Positions 1 through 8,299 of a DNA stretch of 64,000 bases are shown in pieces. Both the position numbers and the translations under genes were made by a program. The notes beneath the pieces were generated by a model that ran no database searches, was not told the origin of the DNA, and saw only the letters and a list, made by a program, of their open reading frames with translations. The DNA is taken from contig NZ_APHR01000037.1 of assembly GCF_000349205.1 (NCBI RefSeq), positions 25,657-89,656 of the forward strand, in the 5' to 3' direction. Position 1 is the first letter of the stretch. Each line of letters opens with the position of its first letter. The DNA is from Methylophaga lonarensis MPL (GTDB lineage Bacteria; Pseudomonadota; Gammaproteobacteria; Nitrosococcales; Methylophagaceae).

Positions 1-129
1 AAAGGCAAAGCATCACGTTCACGCAGAAGGTGAGATGTTCACTGGCTAAGTCAGGAATTTATTCCCGCGAACATTTGCATTTTTGAACAGTCTTAGCATG
101 ACAACTCAAGCATGCATGACAGGGAGAGA

Positions 130-675
130 ATGATGCGACTAGGCAACACTGCAGAAAGGTACGGATTGATTAGCCTGCTGTTGCACTGGACAGTTGCATT
201 GTCCACGATTGGCTTGTTTGCACTTGGCTTGTGGATGGTCGGTCTTGGCTATTACGACCCCTGGTATTACAAAGGGCCTTGGTGGCACAAAGGCATTGGC
301 GCCGTGGTGTTTGCACTGGTCTTTATTCGGTGGCTGGTGTTGCTGTTATCGCCGGTCAAGGCGCTGACAGAAATGCCGCGCTGGCAGCATCTTATTGCCA
401 GACTGGTTCATCAGAGCATGAATCTGCTCATTCTTTTTCTCGGTCTGTCCGGCTATCTGATTGTAACTGCCCAGGGGCAAGCCCTGGTGATTTTTGATCA
501 ATTCCGACTGCCTTCAATCATGAATTTGCCTCCCGATAGTGCCGACTTCATCGGACAGCTGCACTTATGGGCTGCCTGGCTGTTGATTGGGCTGGCCTCA
601 GTTCACGCACTTGCCGCTTTAAAACATCATTTCATCAACAAAGACGCAACGCTGAAACGCATGTTGCCGTTTTAA
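130..675 (+). CDS. yceJ: Cytochrome b561 family protein (YceJ-like)
   Basis: Inner-membrane di-heme b-type cytochrome of the CybB/YceJ family, thought to move electrons between quinol and a periplasmic partner. About 181 residues with four predicted membrane helices. Likely haem-ligand histidines are seen at about residue 19 (LLHWT), 53 (WWHKG), 145 (LHLW) and 158 (SVHAL). An in-frame ATG lies at 112 but has no ribosome-binding site; AGGGAGAG at 121-128 sits just before the ATGATG at 130/133, so I start there. The stop is 16 bases before yceI, the same order as the yceJ-yceI operon of E. coli, so co-transcription is likely. Family call is firm; the electron partner is not known from sequence. 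Confidence 0.9.
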   Translation: MMRLGNTAERYGLISLLLHWTVALSTIGLFALGLWMVGLGYYDPWYYKGPWWHKGIGAVVFALVFIRWLVLLLSPVKALTEMPRWQHLIARLVHQSMNLLILFLGLSGYLIVTAQGQALVIFDQFRLPSIMNLPPDSADFIGQLHLWAAWLLIGLASVHALAALKHHFINKDATLKRMLPF

Positions 676-691
676 CCTTAGGAGAACCTTA

Positions 692-1270
692 ATGAAAAAA
701 ACCGCCTTTGCCACTTCAATGCTGCTGGCCAGTAGTCTTTTTTTACCCGCTCAGGCTGCTGAATATGTGATTGATACTGAAAAAGCACATGCCTTTATTG
801 ATTTTCGTATCCAGCATCTGGGGTTTAGCTGGATGAGTGGGCGTTTTAACGAGTTTTCCGGAAATTTCTTTTGGGACGCTGATAATCCCGAAGCATCTTC
901 AATCGAGGTTGTGATCAATACCAACAGCATCGACACCAACTTCGCTGAACGAGATCGTCATTTACGCAGTGATGATTTCCTGGACGTCAGCCGTTATCCA
1001 GAAGCACGTTTTGTTTCGACCTCAGTTGAAGTCAACGAAGACGGCACAATGAAAATGACAGGCGATTTTACACTGCATGGCGTGACCAACCCACTGGTTA
1101 TTGACGTTGAAAAAGTCGGTGAAGGTACCGATCCCTGGGGTGGATATCGTGTTGGATTCCATGGCGAAACCAGCTTTACCATTGCCGACTATGGTATTGA
1201 TGTCACTCGTTTGGGCCCCGGTTCTCAGGAAGTCTATTTAGTGTTGTCTGTCGAGGGAATTCGTCAGTAA
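692..1270 (+). CDS. yceI: YceI family periplasmic polyisoprenoid-binding protein
   Basis: Secreted lipocalin-like beta-barrel protein of the YceI family; characterised members bind isoprenoid chains such as ubiquinone-type lipids in the periplasm. The 192-residue product starts with a signal peptide (MKKTAFATSML, cleavage likely after AQA near residue 22). It carries the family pattern: AEYVIDTEKAHAFIDFRIQH, then a central FSGNF segment, the DDFLDVSRYPEA block and a C-terminal TRLGPGS turn. AGGAGA lies just before the ATG. It follows the cytochrome b561 gene closely, supporting a redox or quinone-related role for the pair, and ends at a strong terminator hairpin. Confidence 0.93.
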   Translation: MKKTAFATSMLLASSLFLPAQAAEYVIDTEKAHAFIDFRIQHLGFSWMSGRFNEFSGNFFWDADNPEASSIEVVINTNSIDTNFAERDRHLRSDDFLDVSRYPEARFVSTSVEVNEDGTMKMTGDFTLHGVTNPLVIDVEKVGEGTDPWGGYRVGFHGETSFTIADYGIDVTRLGPGSQEVYLVLSVEGIRQ

Positions 1271-1271
1271 T

Positions 1272-1508
1272 TTATTTCTGGAACGCCTGCGAAAGCAGGC
1301 GTTCTTTTTCAGATTCGATGCTGCACTCTGGAAGCGCCAAACCCGCGCGCTGGTACCAATAGGCAGCATTACCACGATCACCTTCAATAAGATGCAGCAG
1401 TCCATGAATCTGGCATGACAATGGATCAGATTCATTTTGAATCAGCTGATGCGCTGCATCCCACTGGTTAGACACCAACATTTCCATCGCGCGTGATTGT
1501 GTGCTCAT
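1272..1508 (-). CDS. Small conserved TPR-like hypothetical protein
   Basis: A 78-residue soluble protein that looks like one to two helical TPR/Sel1-like hairpins: a WDAAHQLIQ helix, an HGLLHLIEGD helix and GNAAYWYQRAG. This arrangement (xxAHxLxQ, then GDxxNAxYWYxRAG) resembles a widespread but uncharacterised proteobacterial family; I do not know its function. An upstream in-frame ATG exists at 1529, but GGAGCAGGAG lies 7 bases before the ATG at 1508, which I prefer. The 3' end is shared with the yceI terminator hairpin. Confidence 0.7.
   Translation of the reverse strand: MSTQSRAMEMLVSNQWDAAHQLIQNESDPLSCQIHGLLHLIEGDRGNAAYWYQRAGLALPECSIESEKERLLSQAFQK
1281..1309 (+). terminator. Rho-independent terminator of yceJ-yceI
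   Basis: Perfect 10-bp stem (1281-1290 with 1295-1304), GAAA tetraloop, then a T5 run. It lies 10 bases after the yceI stop and overlaps the last codons of the convergent gene at 1272-1508. Confidence 0.9.
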
Positions 1509-1555
1509 GTGTGCGCTCCTGCTCCGCATTCAACACACACATTGTGCCAGATTGA

Positions 1556-1690
1556 TCACGCCATATCAGGGGCTGTCATGCCTCCCAGCATCAGCAATCC
1601 GGCAACAATTGCAAAAGGAGAGGTGATAACCGTATAAGCCAGCTTGGTCAGTTCACGAGTGATATAAATCAAATCAATGATAAGTGACAT
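1556..1690 (-). CDS. 44-residue single-pass membrane peptide
   Basis: A short gene that I translated directly. It begins MSLIIDLIYITRELTKLAYT and ends GGMTAPDMA. The middle (about residues 18-38) is a hydrophobic stretch long enough for one membrane helix, preceded by a short charged segment (TRELTK). A near-perfect AAGGAGG ribosome-binding site lies 7 bases before the ATG, far stronger than most in this window and the main reason to believe it is translated. It lies between the TPR-like gene (same strand, downstream) and tsaB (divergent). I recognise no family. Confidence 0.65.
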   Translation of the reverse strand: MSLIIDLIYITRELTKLAYTVITSPFAIVAGLLMLGGMTAPDMA

Positions 1691-1811
1691 ACCTTTTCCT
1701 CCTTAAAGTTAACATTGACGAATTTCTCGTTGGCACGATGTGCGCAACAGAGTCTTATGTGTATGCACTATAATGTGCCGCTGTGACAGCATTGTGACGA
1801 CTTGGAAACGA

Positions 1812-2495
1812 ATGAATATTCTCGCCCTCGATACCTCAACAGAATCCTGCTCCGTAGCATTATTGTTTGAAGGTCAATTATTTGAACAATCCATCATGAC
1901 TCAGCGTGAGCACTCGCAACGCATATTGGGGATGATGAATTCGCTTTTCAATGATGCAGGTACAGAGATAGCAGCAATTGATGCTGTGGCGTTTGGTCGT
2001 GGGCCCGGATCATTTACCGGGGTTCGTGTTGCCGTATCAGTGGCACAGGGCATTGCTTTTGCACGAGATCTGCCGGTGATTCCTGTTTCGACGCTGGCAG
2101 CAGTTGCCCAGGCTGCCATTGAGTCGACCGATTGTCAGCAGATTGCCGTGGCGATGGATGCACGAATGGGTGAAATTTACAGTGGTTCATTTGTCAATCA
2201 GCATGGTTTGGCTGTGCCCTGTTCTGAAGAGCAGGTGTCTGCGCCGGCTGTGTTCAGACCTGAGGGGCCAGGGGTTTGGACCGGGGCGGGCAGTGGTTGG
2301 ACGGTTTACCAAAACGAGTTACAGCAAAATTTTGCCAATCAATTATCCGGCATCCTGCCTGATCTGTTACCCCAGGCAACCATGATTGCCAAATTGGCCG
2401 ATGTTGAAGCACAGCAGGGGCGACTGTTCCCGGCTGCTCACGCCTTGCCGGTGTATCTGCGAAATAACGTTGCGCAAAAAAAGGCAGCACACTAA
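1812..2495 (+). CDS. tsaB: tRNA threonylcarbamoyladenosine biosynthesis protein TsaB
   Basis: Partner of TsaD in the TsaBDE complex that installs t6A37 on ANN-decoding tRNAs, in the cytoplasm. The 227-residue product has the ASKHA-fold start ILALDTSTESCSVAL and the TsaB signature GRGPGSFTGVRV near residue 70; E. coli TsaB is 231 residues. The open frame extends upstream to 1740, but homology starts at MNILALDTS, so the ATG at 1812 is used. A GGAAACG motif sits just before it. The stop overlaps the start of cmoA by one base, so the two are probably co-transcribed. Confidence 0.93.
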   Translation: MNILALDTSTESCSVALLFEGQLFEQSIMTQREHSQRILGMMNSLFNDAGTEIAAIDAVAFGRGPGSFTGVRVAVSVAQGIAFARDLPVIPVSTLAAVAQAAIESTDCQQIAVAMDARMGEIYSGSFVNQHGLAVPCSEEQVSAPAVFRPEGPGVWTGAGSGWTVYQNELQQNFANQLSGILPDLLPQATMIAKLADVEAQQGRLFPAAHALPVYLRNNVAQKKAAH

Positions 2496-3226
2496 TGGTT
2501 GGAAAATCAGACACGCTTTATCGTTCGCCTTTAGCAGAAATGGTCGACTTCAGGTTTGATGAACGGGTTGTCAGCGTTTTTCCTGACATGATTCAGCGTT
2601 CGGTTCCGGGCTATGGCACATTGATTTCAATGATCGGTGTGACGGCAGGCGCTTATGCTCAAGCTGATTCGAACTGCTATGACCTGGGGTGTTCGCTTGG
2701 CGCAGTGAGCCTGGCGATGCATGAATATATCAAGCAACCTGAATGTAAAGTGATTGCCGTAGACAACTCCATGGCGATGATTGAAAAAGCTCAGCAGATT
2801 GCGGCAAAAATTCCTGGCGCGGCGCAACGAATCGAATTTCAACTTGCGGATATCCTGGATGTTGAAATCAGTCAGGCATCGGTAGTGGTGATGAACTTTA
2901 CGCTACAGTTTATTCGTCCAGAATTAAGAACCACGGTGATTGAGCAAATTTATCGCGGCCTCAAACCCGGCGGCGTGTTGATATTGTCGGAAAAGCTCAG
3001 TTTTGAGCAGCAGCAACAACAGTTATTGACAGACCTACATCACGAATTCAAAAGAGCCAATGGCTATAGCGATCTGGAAATCAGTCAAAAACGCAGTGCG
3101 CTTGAAAATGTGCTGATTCCCGAGTCGCTGGAAGCACATTGCCAGCGTCTGTCCTCTGCTGGCTTCAGTTCAGCAGGGCTCTGGTTTCAATGTTTTAATT
3201 TTGCATCAATACTGGCCGTCAAATGA
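2495..3226 (+). CDS. cmoA: Carboxy-S-adenosyl-L-methionine synthase CmoA
   Basis: Makes carboxy-SAM from SAM and prephenate, the donor for cmo5U34 modification of tRNA wobble positions. It has 243 residues, close to the E. coli enzyme (247). A Rossmann methyltransferase fold is seen with motif I YDLGCSLGAVSLAM near residue 65 and acidic motif II AVDNSMAMIEKA. The N-terminal DTLYRSPL and DERVVSVFPDMIQRS segments are typical of CmoA. The start codon overlaps the tsaB stop, and the 3' end overlaps cmoB by four bases (ATGA), a translationally coupled cmoAB pair. Confidence 0.96.
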   Translation: MVGKSDTLYRSPLAEMVDFRFDERVVSVFPDMIQRSVPGYGTLISMIGVTAGAYAQADSNCYDLGCSLGAVSLAMHEYIKQPECKVIAVDNSMAMIEKAQQIAAKIPGAAQRIEFQLADILDVEISQASVVVMNFTLQFIRPELRTTVIEQIYRGLKPGGVLILSEKLSFEQQQQQLLTDLHHEFKRANGYSDLEISQKRSALENVLIPESLEAHCQRLSSAGFSSAGLWFQCFNFASILAVK

Positions 3227-4194
3227 GTCAGTACAACGCTTTTTTTGAGCAGCTTGAGCAACGCAAGCTGAGTCAGTGGGCGGCACTGCTCCGTGAACAA
3301 ATTCCGGCCAAAATGGCTATTGATCGACATGGCAAAATGGCCGGTTGGCAAGCAGCTTTGGCGCAACTGCCGCAAGTAAAACCGAGTGTGATTGATTTGC
3401 TGGACAGCGTTTCGATTGGGCAATCAGCAGACCTTGAACATTACGATCGAGGGCATTTCATTGCGTTGCTCAAGCAGTTTCATCCCTGGCGAAAAGGTCC
3501 TTACCAGCTATTTGGCGTCAACATTGATACTGAATGGCGATCAGACTGGAAATGGCAAAGGCTATTGCCACACATTAGTCCCATGAAAGGTCGCCGCGTG
3601 TTGGATGTTGGCGGCGGTAATGGTTATCACGGCTGGCGCATGGAAGGTGCGGGAGCTGATTGGGTGGTGGGTATTGATCCAACCCTGGTGTTTGTCATGC
3701 AATATCAGTTGATGCAGCACTACATTGGCTCCACAAAACATACGGTATTGCCTGTTGGCATTGAACAGTTGCCTGAAAAGCTGCACTGCTTCGATACGGT
3801 ATTCTCCATGGGCGTGCTTTATCATCGGCGTTCACCGCTGAAACATCTTTTTGAACTTCGAGATTGCCTGCGTCCTGGAGGCGAGCTGGTGCTGGAAACG
3901 CTGATTATCGATGGTCCAGAGGGCATGGCCCTGATGCCGCAACAGCGTTATGCCAAAATGAAAAATGTTTGGTTTTTTCCTTCGGCGCTGACCATGGAAA
4001 ACTGGTTGCGACGTTGTGGCTTCAAACAGGTTCGCTGTGTGGATGTGAATATAACCAGTCTTGATGAGCAACGCAGCACTGAATGGATGACTTTTGAGTC
4101 ACTCAAGGATTTTCTTGATCCGAAAGATCTGAGCAAGACGGTTGAGGGTTACCCGGCCCCAAAACGCGCAATTTTTATTGCCGAAGCTCCTTGA
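3223..4194 (+). CDS. cmoB: tRNA U34 carboxymethyltransferase CmoB
   Basis: Transfers the carboxymethyl group of carboxy-SAM to 5-hydroxyuridine-34, giving cmo5U in tRNAs reading Ala, Ser, Pro, Thr, Leu and Val codons. 323 residues, the usual CmoB length. It has a CmoB-specific N-terminal region, HPWRKGPY and TEWRSDWKW blocks, then the SAM-binding motif VLDVGGGNGYHGWRM near residue 126. The ATG overlaps the cmoA stop (ATGA), so the pair is translationally coupled. It ends convergent to the next gene, with four bases between. Confidence 0.96.
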   Translation: MSQYNAFFEQLEQRKLSQWAALLREQIPAKMAIDRHGKMAGWQAALAQLPQVKPSVIDLLDSVSIGQSADLEHYDRGHFIALLKQFHPWRKGPYQLFGVNIDTEWRSDWKWQRLLPHISPMKGRRVLDVGGGNGYHGWRMEGAGADWVVGIDPTLVFVMQYQLMQHYIGSTKHTVLPVGIEQLPEKLHCFDTVFSMGVLYHRRSPLKHLFELRDCLRPGGELVLETLIIDGPEGMALMPQQRYAKMKNVWFFPSALTMENWLRRCGFKQVRCVDVNITSLDEQRSTEWMTFESLKDFLDPKDLSKTVEGYPAPKRAIFIAEAP

Positions 4195-4198
4195 TATT

Positions 4199-4582
4199 TT
4201 AAAAAATCTGGCTGCTGGGCATCACCGAGACCCAGTGCCCATTTCTGCTTTTACAGGCATCGAGTGACTTGGTTTCAGTGTTATTTTGTTGGCGAATAGT
4301 CAGATTGTAGGCGAGGCAGGGAAATAGCCCGTAGGTGTATGGGTATCTGATTTCGATTTCGTATTGGATACCGGTTTCACTGTTATGCCAAGCATGTGAC
4401 TGACCTGGCTCGCGGGTAGACAATACTTGCTGGGTTCGATCCAGATCGCTGGAAGTCATTGCCGTGTCGGTATCAATACCAGCCTCAACACCTGCTAATA
4501 GTTCAAGTGACGCATCTGCTGGTACAGCCAATATGCCGCAGGCCAACAACACGCTCCAGTGAATTTTTGTGGTTGAAATCAA
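4199..4582 (-). CDS. Hypothetical secreted protein, surface-antigen-like
   Basis: A 127-residue protein with a signal peptide (TKIHWSVLLACGILAVPADA, residues 5-24). The mature part ends in a domain resembling the short C-terminal module of 17-kDa surface-antigen and Lpp0805-type proteins: a W-N-x-E-TG-x-x-Y strand, one Cys in FPCLAY and a second in LDACKSRNGHW, which could form a disulfide. No glycine-zipper region is present, unlike full-length family members. Function unknown; similarity is pattern-based only. Confidence 0.6.
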   Translation of the reverse strand: MISTTKIHWSVLLACGILAVPADASLELLAGVEAGIDTDTAMTSSDLDRTQQVLSTREPGQSHAWHNSETGIQYEIEIRYPYTYGLFPCLAYNLTIRQQNNTETKSLDACKSRNGHWVSVMPSSQIF

Positions 4583-4649
4583 GTCGTGCCCCAGTCGTTT
4601 TGACAGTCTGTTATTAGAATACGGCTATGACTTCATCGAATGAGCAAAC

Positions 4650-4669
4650 TATCCCGTAAAAACGGGATA
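4650..4669 (+). other. Orphan hairpin in the intergenic gap before the ZIP gene
   Basis: TATCCCGT, AAAA loop, ACGGGATA: a perfect 8-bp stem followed on the plus strand by ATTTTCCTT. It looks like a weak rho-independent terminator, but no gene upstream on this strand ends here. The rest of 4583-4864 holds no gene that I can support. Confidence 0.35.
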
Positions 4670-4864
4670 ATTTTCCTTAAAACAGCCTGGACTAATCCTG
4701 ATAAATCAGCGCCTTAGCAAAATTGTGTCAGGCATTAGAGCGAGTAGCAGAGAGTGAACAGTTTGTTCGACAGCTTTCAGTTCACTAAAAACCAAAAGTG
4801 TCGAAAAACTCGGCTATATTGATCACAATCGTCGGAATACTTAATTTAATTACCGAGAAGTTTG

Positions 4865-5797
4865 ATGCAAACCGCGACTAAAACCTCATTAAAGACGGTC
4901 TTTATTGGCTGGAGAGTGTTGCTGCTGGAGCGACCATTTGTTTCTTTGGGACTGGCCTTGTCTTTGATGTCAGTGCTGTTGATGGTCTTGCTGTCACTGA
5001 TGCAGTTGTTTACTGATATCGAGCCTCAATATCTAAGATGGGCCTTACTGGCCGGCATGTTGGGTGCGGCGTCAACAGCTCTGGGGGCTTTGCCGGGGAT
5101 TATCGTCAAAAAAACACCAGACATCGTTGAAGACAGCATGCTGGGCGTGGCTGCAGGCATGATGCTTGCCGCCACAGTATTTTCCCTGATTTTGCCTGGC
5201 CTCGAAGTCGCTGAAGTGCTGACAGCCAACACGCTATTGGGGGTGTTGCTGATCATTCTCGGCATGTCTTTTGGGGTATTGCTCATGCTGGGCCTGGATC
5301 ACTTTCTGCCACACGAGCATCAACACACTGGCCCTTGTGGCGCCGGCCATCAACAAGTGGGCCGGGTCAGTTTATTTGTACTGGCAATTGCGCTTCATAA
5401 CTTCCCGGAGGGCATGGCAATCGGGGTTGGCTTCACAGATGGAGATTTGTCTGTTGGCATTCCGATGACGGCGGCCATTGCTTTGCAGAACATACCTGAA
5501 GGTTTGGCAGTGGTACTGGCTTTACGCCGCATCAACATGCCAGCAGCCAAAGCTGTTGCGATAGCTGCCGCTACTGGATTGGTTGAACCGCTTGGAGCCT
5601 TGTTTGGAATTTTGATGGCGAGTGGTGCGCCCGTATCCTATCCCCTGGGACTCGGTATTGCTGCAGGTGCCATGTTGTTTGTCGTGTCACATGAAGTGAT
5701 CCCGGAAACCCACCGTAACGGGCATCAAACACCGGCCACCCTGGGACTGATGGCCGGATTTTTTCTGATTATGCTGCTTGATACCTTGCTGGGCTAA
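4865..5797 (+). CDS. ZIP family divalent metal transporter
   Basis: Inner-membrane ZIP/GufA-type carrier, expected to import zinc or a related divalent metal. About 310 residues with eight predicted helices. The two metal-site helices are clear: HNFPEGMAIG near residue 178 and QNIPEGLAV near residue 207. Between earlier helices lies a His-rich loop (HEHQHTGPCGAGHQQ) that probably collects metal. The frame opens with TTG at 4862, but GAGAAG lies just before the ATG at 4865. No palindrome like those near dksA2 is seen upstream, so I have no sequence evidence that Zur controls it. Convergent with the SLC13 gene, 8 bases apart. Confidence 0.9.
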   Translation: MQTATKTSLKTVFIGWRVLLLERPFVSLGLALSLMSVLLMVLLSLMQLFTDIEPQYLRWALLAGMLGAASTALGALPGIIVKKTPDIVEDSMLGVAAGMMLAATVFSLILPGLEVAEVLTANTLLGVLLIILGMSFGVLLMLGLDHFLPHEHQHTGPCGAGHQQVGRVSLFVLAIALHNFPEGMAIGVGFTDGDLSVGIPMTAAIALQNIPEGLAVVLALRRINMPAAKAVAIAAATGLVEPLGALFGILMASGAPVSYPLGLGIAAGAMLFVVSHEVIPETHRNGHQTPATLGLMAGFFLIMLLDTLLG

Positions 5798-5804
5798 AAT
5801 TCAC

Positions 5805-7571
5805 TCAGAGAGGCCAAATAAGCAAAAGCACGGTCATGGTGGTGATGCACACCAGAATATTCATAGGTATGCCTACCTTGATGAAATCCTTGAATCGGTA
5901 GCCACCGGGACCATAGACCATCAGGTTGGTCTGATAGCCCAACGGCGTTGCAAAGCTGGCCGAGGCAGCCATCATGATGGCAAAAATAAACGGCTCATTA
6001 CTCAAGCCAGCTTTGGCCGTCATTTCAAGCACAATCGGCACCATCAGCACCGCGGCTGCATTATTGGTGATCATTTCTGTTAACAGGGACACCACCAGAT
6101 AAGTTAGTAAAAGCATCAGCCAGGGTTTGTTTTGGCTGAATGAAATAATATTTTCAGCGATAGTGCTGGCGACGCCTGTTTTCTGTAGTGCCATGCCAAG
6201 CGCAAAAGAGCCGGCGATGGTGATAATAACGGTCAGATCCAGACTTTTTTCTGCCTGGCTAATCGACAAACAGCCGGTTAGCAGCATCAGACTGGCACCA
6301 ATCAGTGCGGCGTTAAGCATGCTGATAAAGCCAAAGCCTGCCGCTGCAACCAGCGTAATTAAGATCGCCCAGGACAGATAGGCTTTGTTGTGACGTGGCT
6401 GTTCGGTATCAAGGTCATTAATTAACAGAAAGTCTTTGTTGTAGCGCTGACGACTGACAAAGGCTGGCCGAGCCTCCAGCAGCAAAGTGTCACCGGCAGA
6501 CAAGATGATATTGCTCAGATTGCCTTCGACCCGTTCGCCATTTCGAGCGACTGCCAGAACAACGGCGCCATAGCGCTCCAAAAACCTGGCTTCACGAATC
6601 GCTTCGCCAATTGAGGCGCAATGTGGAGAAACCACTGCTTCCACCAGGCAGCGTTCCGGGCGTTCATCATCAAGTGCACTGCTGTTGGCATTGGTAGAGG
6701 GTTCTATGCCTCGAATACGCAACAGATCGGTAATGCCCTGGGTGTCACCCGCAAATACCAGTCGATCGCCGCCTTGGAGTCGTTCTTCTGAAGCAACAGC
6801 GGTCAACACCGTTCCGTTACGGTCGATTTCAACCAGATAAACACTTTTCAGATCACGCAGCCCGGCTTCACGGACACTTTTGCCAACCAGTGGCCCATTT
6901 TGCTCGACAGAAACTTCCAGTGTGAATTCGCGGACATTCTTGAAAGCTTGTCGCTTGTTTAAATCAGGCAACCATTTGGGGAAAAACACCCACATGAACA
7001 ACAAGCCAGCGATAGCCACTGGCAGACCAATAATGGTGATAGAAAATATCGAAAAACCGGCTTCACCGGTCAGAGATTGGTATTGACCGTTTACCACCAG
7101 ATTGGTGCTGGTGCCAATTAGCGTCAATGTGCCACCGAGAATGGCTGTGTAGCTGAGCGGTATCATGATTTTGGAAGGATTGATGCCGATTTTTTGTGCC
7201 CAGACGTTGATGGCTGGAATCATAGTGGCAACCACCGGAGTGTTATTGAGAAAAGCGCTTAACAACACCACAGGACTGAAAATACGTGCATAGGCGCCGC
7301 GAGTGGTTTTCGGATTACCCAATAACTTTCGCACCAAAATATCGATACCACCGGATGAGTGGATGCCAGCGGCAACAACAAACATGGCGGCAACAGTAAT
7401 GAGTCCGCTATTACTGAATCCTGATAATGCTTCGCCTGCTGTAAGGATGCCTGATGCGCTCAGAAGAGTCAGCGCTATCAGCATGGCCACGTGTGGACGG
7501 ACACTTGTCAGTATCAGGCTGAGCAGCACACCCAGGGTGATCGCGAGTGCAAACCATGCTTGCCAGTCCAT
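5805..7571 (-). CDS. SLC13-family permease with two RCK_C (TrkA_C) domains
   Basis: A 588-residue DASS/SLC13-type inner-membrane transporter. The N-terminal helices contain the LNNTPVVATMIPAI signature and a GTSTNLVVNG loop; the C-terminal half contains TNNAAAVLMVPI and a YQTNLMVYGPGGY loop. Between them lie two RCK_C domains (about residues 205-290 and 305-390), a domain order common in bacterial sulfate or dicarboxylate permeases, where these domains are thought to sense ligand. Substrate is not determinable. The frame opens with TTG at 7595, but GGGA before the ATG at 7571 and the MDWQAW start favour the latter. Confidence 0.88.
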   Translation of the reverse strand: MDWQAWFALAITLGVLLSLILTSVRPHVAMLIALTLLSASGILTAGEALSGFSNSGLITVAAMFVVAAGIHSSGGIDILVRKLLGNPKTTRGAYARIFSPVVLLSAFLNNTPVVATMIPAINVWAQKIGINPSKIMIPLSYTAILGGTLTLIGTSTNLVVNGQYQSLTGEAGFSIFSITIIGLPVAIAGLLFMWVFFPKWLPDLNKRQAFKNVREFTLEVSVEQNGPLVGKSVREAGLRDLKSVYLVEIDRNGTVLTAVASEERLQGGDRLVFAGDTQGITDLLRIRGIEPSTNANSSALDDERPERCLVEAVVSPHCASIGEAIREARFLERYGAVVLAVARNGERVEGNLSNIILSAGDTLLLEARPAFVSRQRYNKDFLLINDLDTEQPRHNKAYLSWAILITLVAAAGFGFISMLNAALIGASLMLLTGCLSISQAEKSLDLTVIITIAGSFALGMALQKTGVASTIAENIISFSQNKPWLMLLLTYLVVSLLTEMITNNAAAVLMVPIVLEMTAKAGLSNEPFIFAIMMAASASFATPLGYQTNLMVYGPGGYRFKDFIKVGIPMNILVCITTMTVLLLIWPL

Positions 7572-7692
7572 AACAAATCCCACATCAGTCTTCAAAACGG
7601 CACATTATGGGCCAGTCGTTAATATTTTATAAAATAATATTAGGTTAATTGTATATTAACTTATTGAATATGAGTGGCGGTATGTCAAGTCA

Positions 7693-8229
7693 TCAAGGCC
7701 AGCTTTGTGGTACTTTTTGAATCTTGTCAACGTCGTACCCTTGCTGATCAAGCAAGTCGAGCAAGCGCTGATAGTCAGCCTCAGGGATTTGCGGTGTTCT
7801 TGCCATGATCCAGACATAGTCGCGTTTGTTTCGACCGATGATGGTCTGGCTGTATGCATCGTCCAGATAGACAATTCGAAAATCAGCCTTGATGGGCCAG
7901 ATAAATTGCATACCCCAAACGCTATTGGAGTCGGTATCGCGCACAAAACCTTTGGGACGATAGACCTTTTCTGGGCCGTCAAAGCTGCCTCGGCGGAAAC
8001 TGAAGGTCGTCGCAATCGTGCCATCCGGGTTCAAATCGTAACGTTCAACAGCATTATGAGCGTCTCTTTCGATGAACGTTGGGATGTTTGCGATGACATA
8101 CCAGTCCCCCATAAATCGCTCCAGGTCCACATAGTCAACGGTCTGGATTGGCGGGTGTGAAGTGCTGGCGCAGCCAGCCAGAGTGGCTAGCAGACCTAAC
8201 CATGTAAAACGGCGTAATAAAGCCTTCAT
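7693..8229 (-). CDS. blc: Outer-membrane lipoprotein Blc (bacterial lipocalin)
   Basis: A 178-residue lipoprotein with lipobox LAGC (Cys about residue 20), so lipid-anchored, probably in the outer membrane. The lipocalin signature FMGDWYVIANIPTF is followed by the Blc-type pattern NAVERYDL, FRRGSFDGPEKVYRPKGF, WGMQFIWP and IGRNKRDYVWIMARTP. Blc proteins bind lysophospholipids or fatty acids and are induced by envelope stress. Downstream on the same strand is the SLC13 permease, about 120 bases away; no functional link is implied. Length and motifs are complete. Confidence 0.94.
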   Translation of the reverse strand: MKALLRRFTWLGLLATLAGCASTSHPPIQTVDYVDLERFMGDWYVIANIPTFIERDAHNAVERYDLNPDGTIATTFSFRRGSFDGPEKVYRPKGFVRDTDSNSVWGMQFIWPIKADFRIVYLDDAYSQTIIGRNKRDYVWIMARTPQIPEADYQRLLDLLDQQGYDVDKIQKVPQSWP

Positions 8230-8299
8230 AACAATGCTCCTGTGTTTTCGAGCATTGTTATGAGTGGGTTGTGAACCGGGCGTGAAAGCTCGGCCTAGG

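Noticed and set aside
4440..4460. tRNA-like GGTTCGATCC sequence
   Set aside because: It lies within the coding frame at 4199-4582 and no cloverleaf can be drawn around it.
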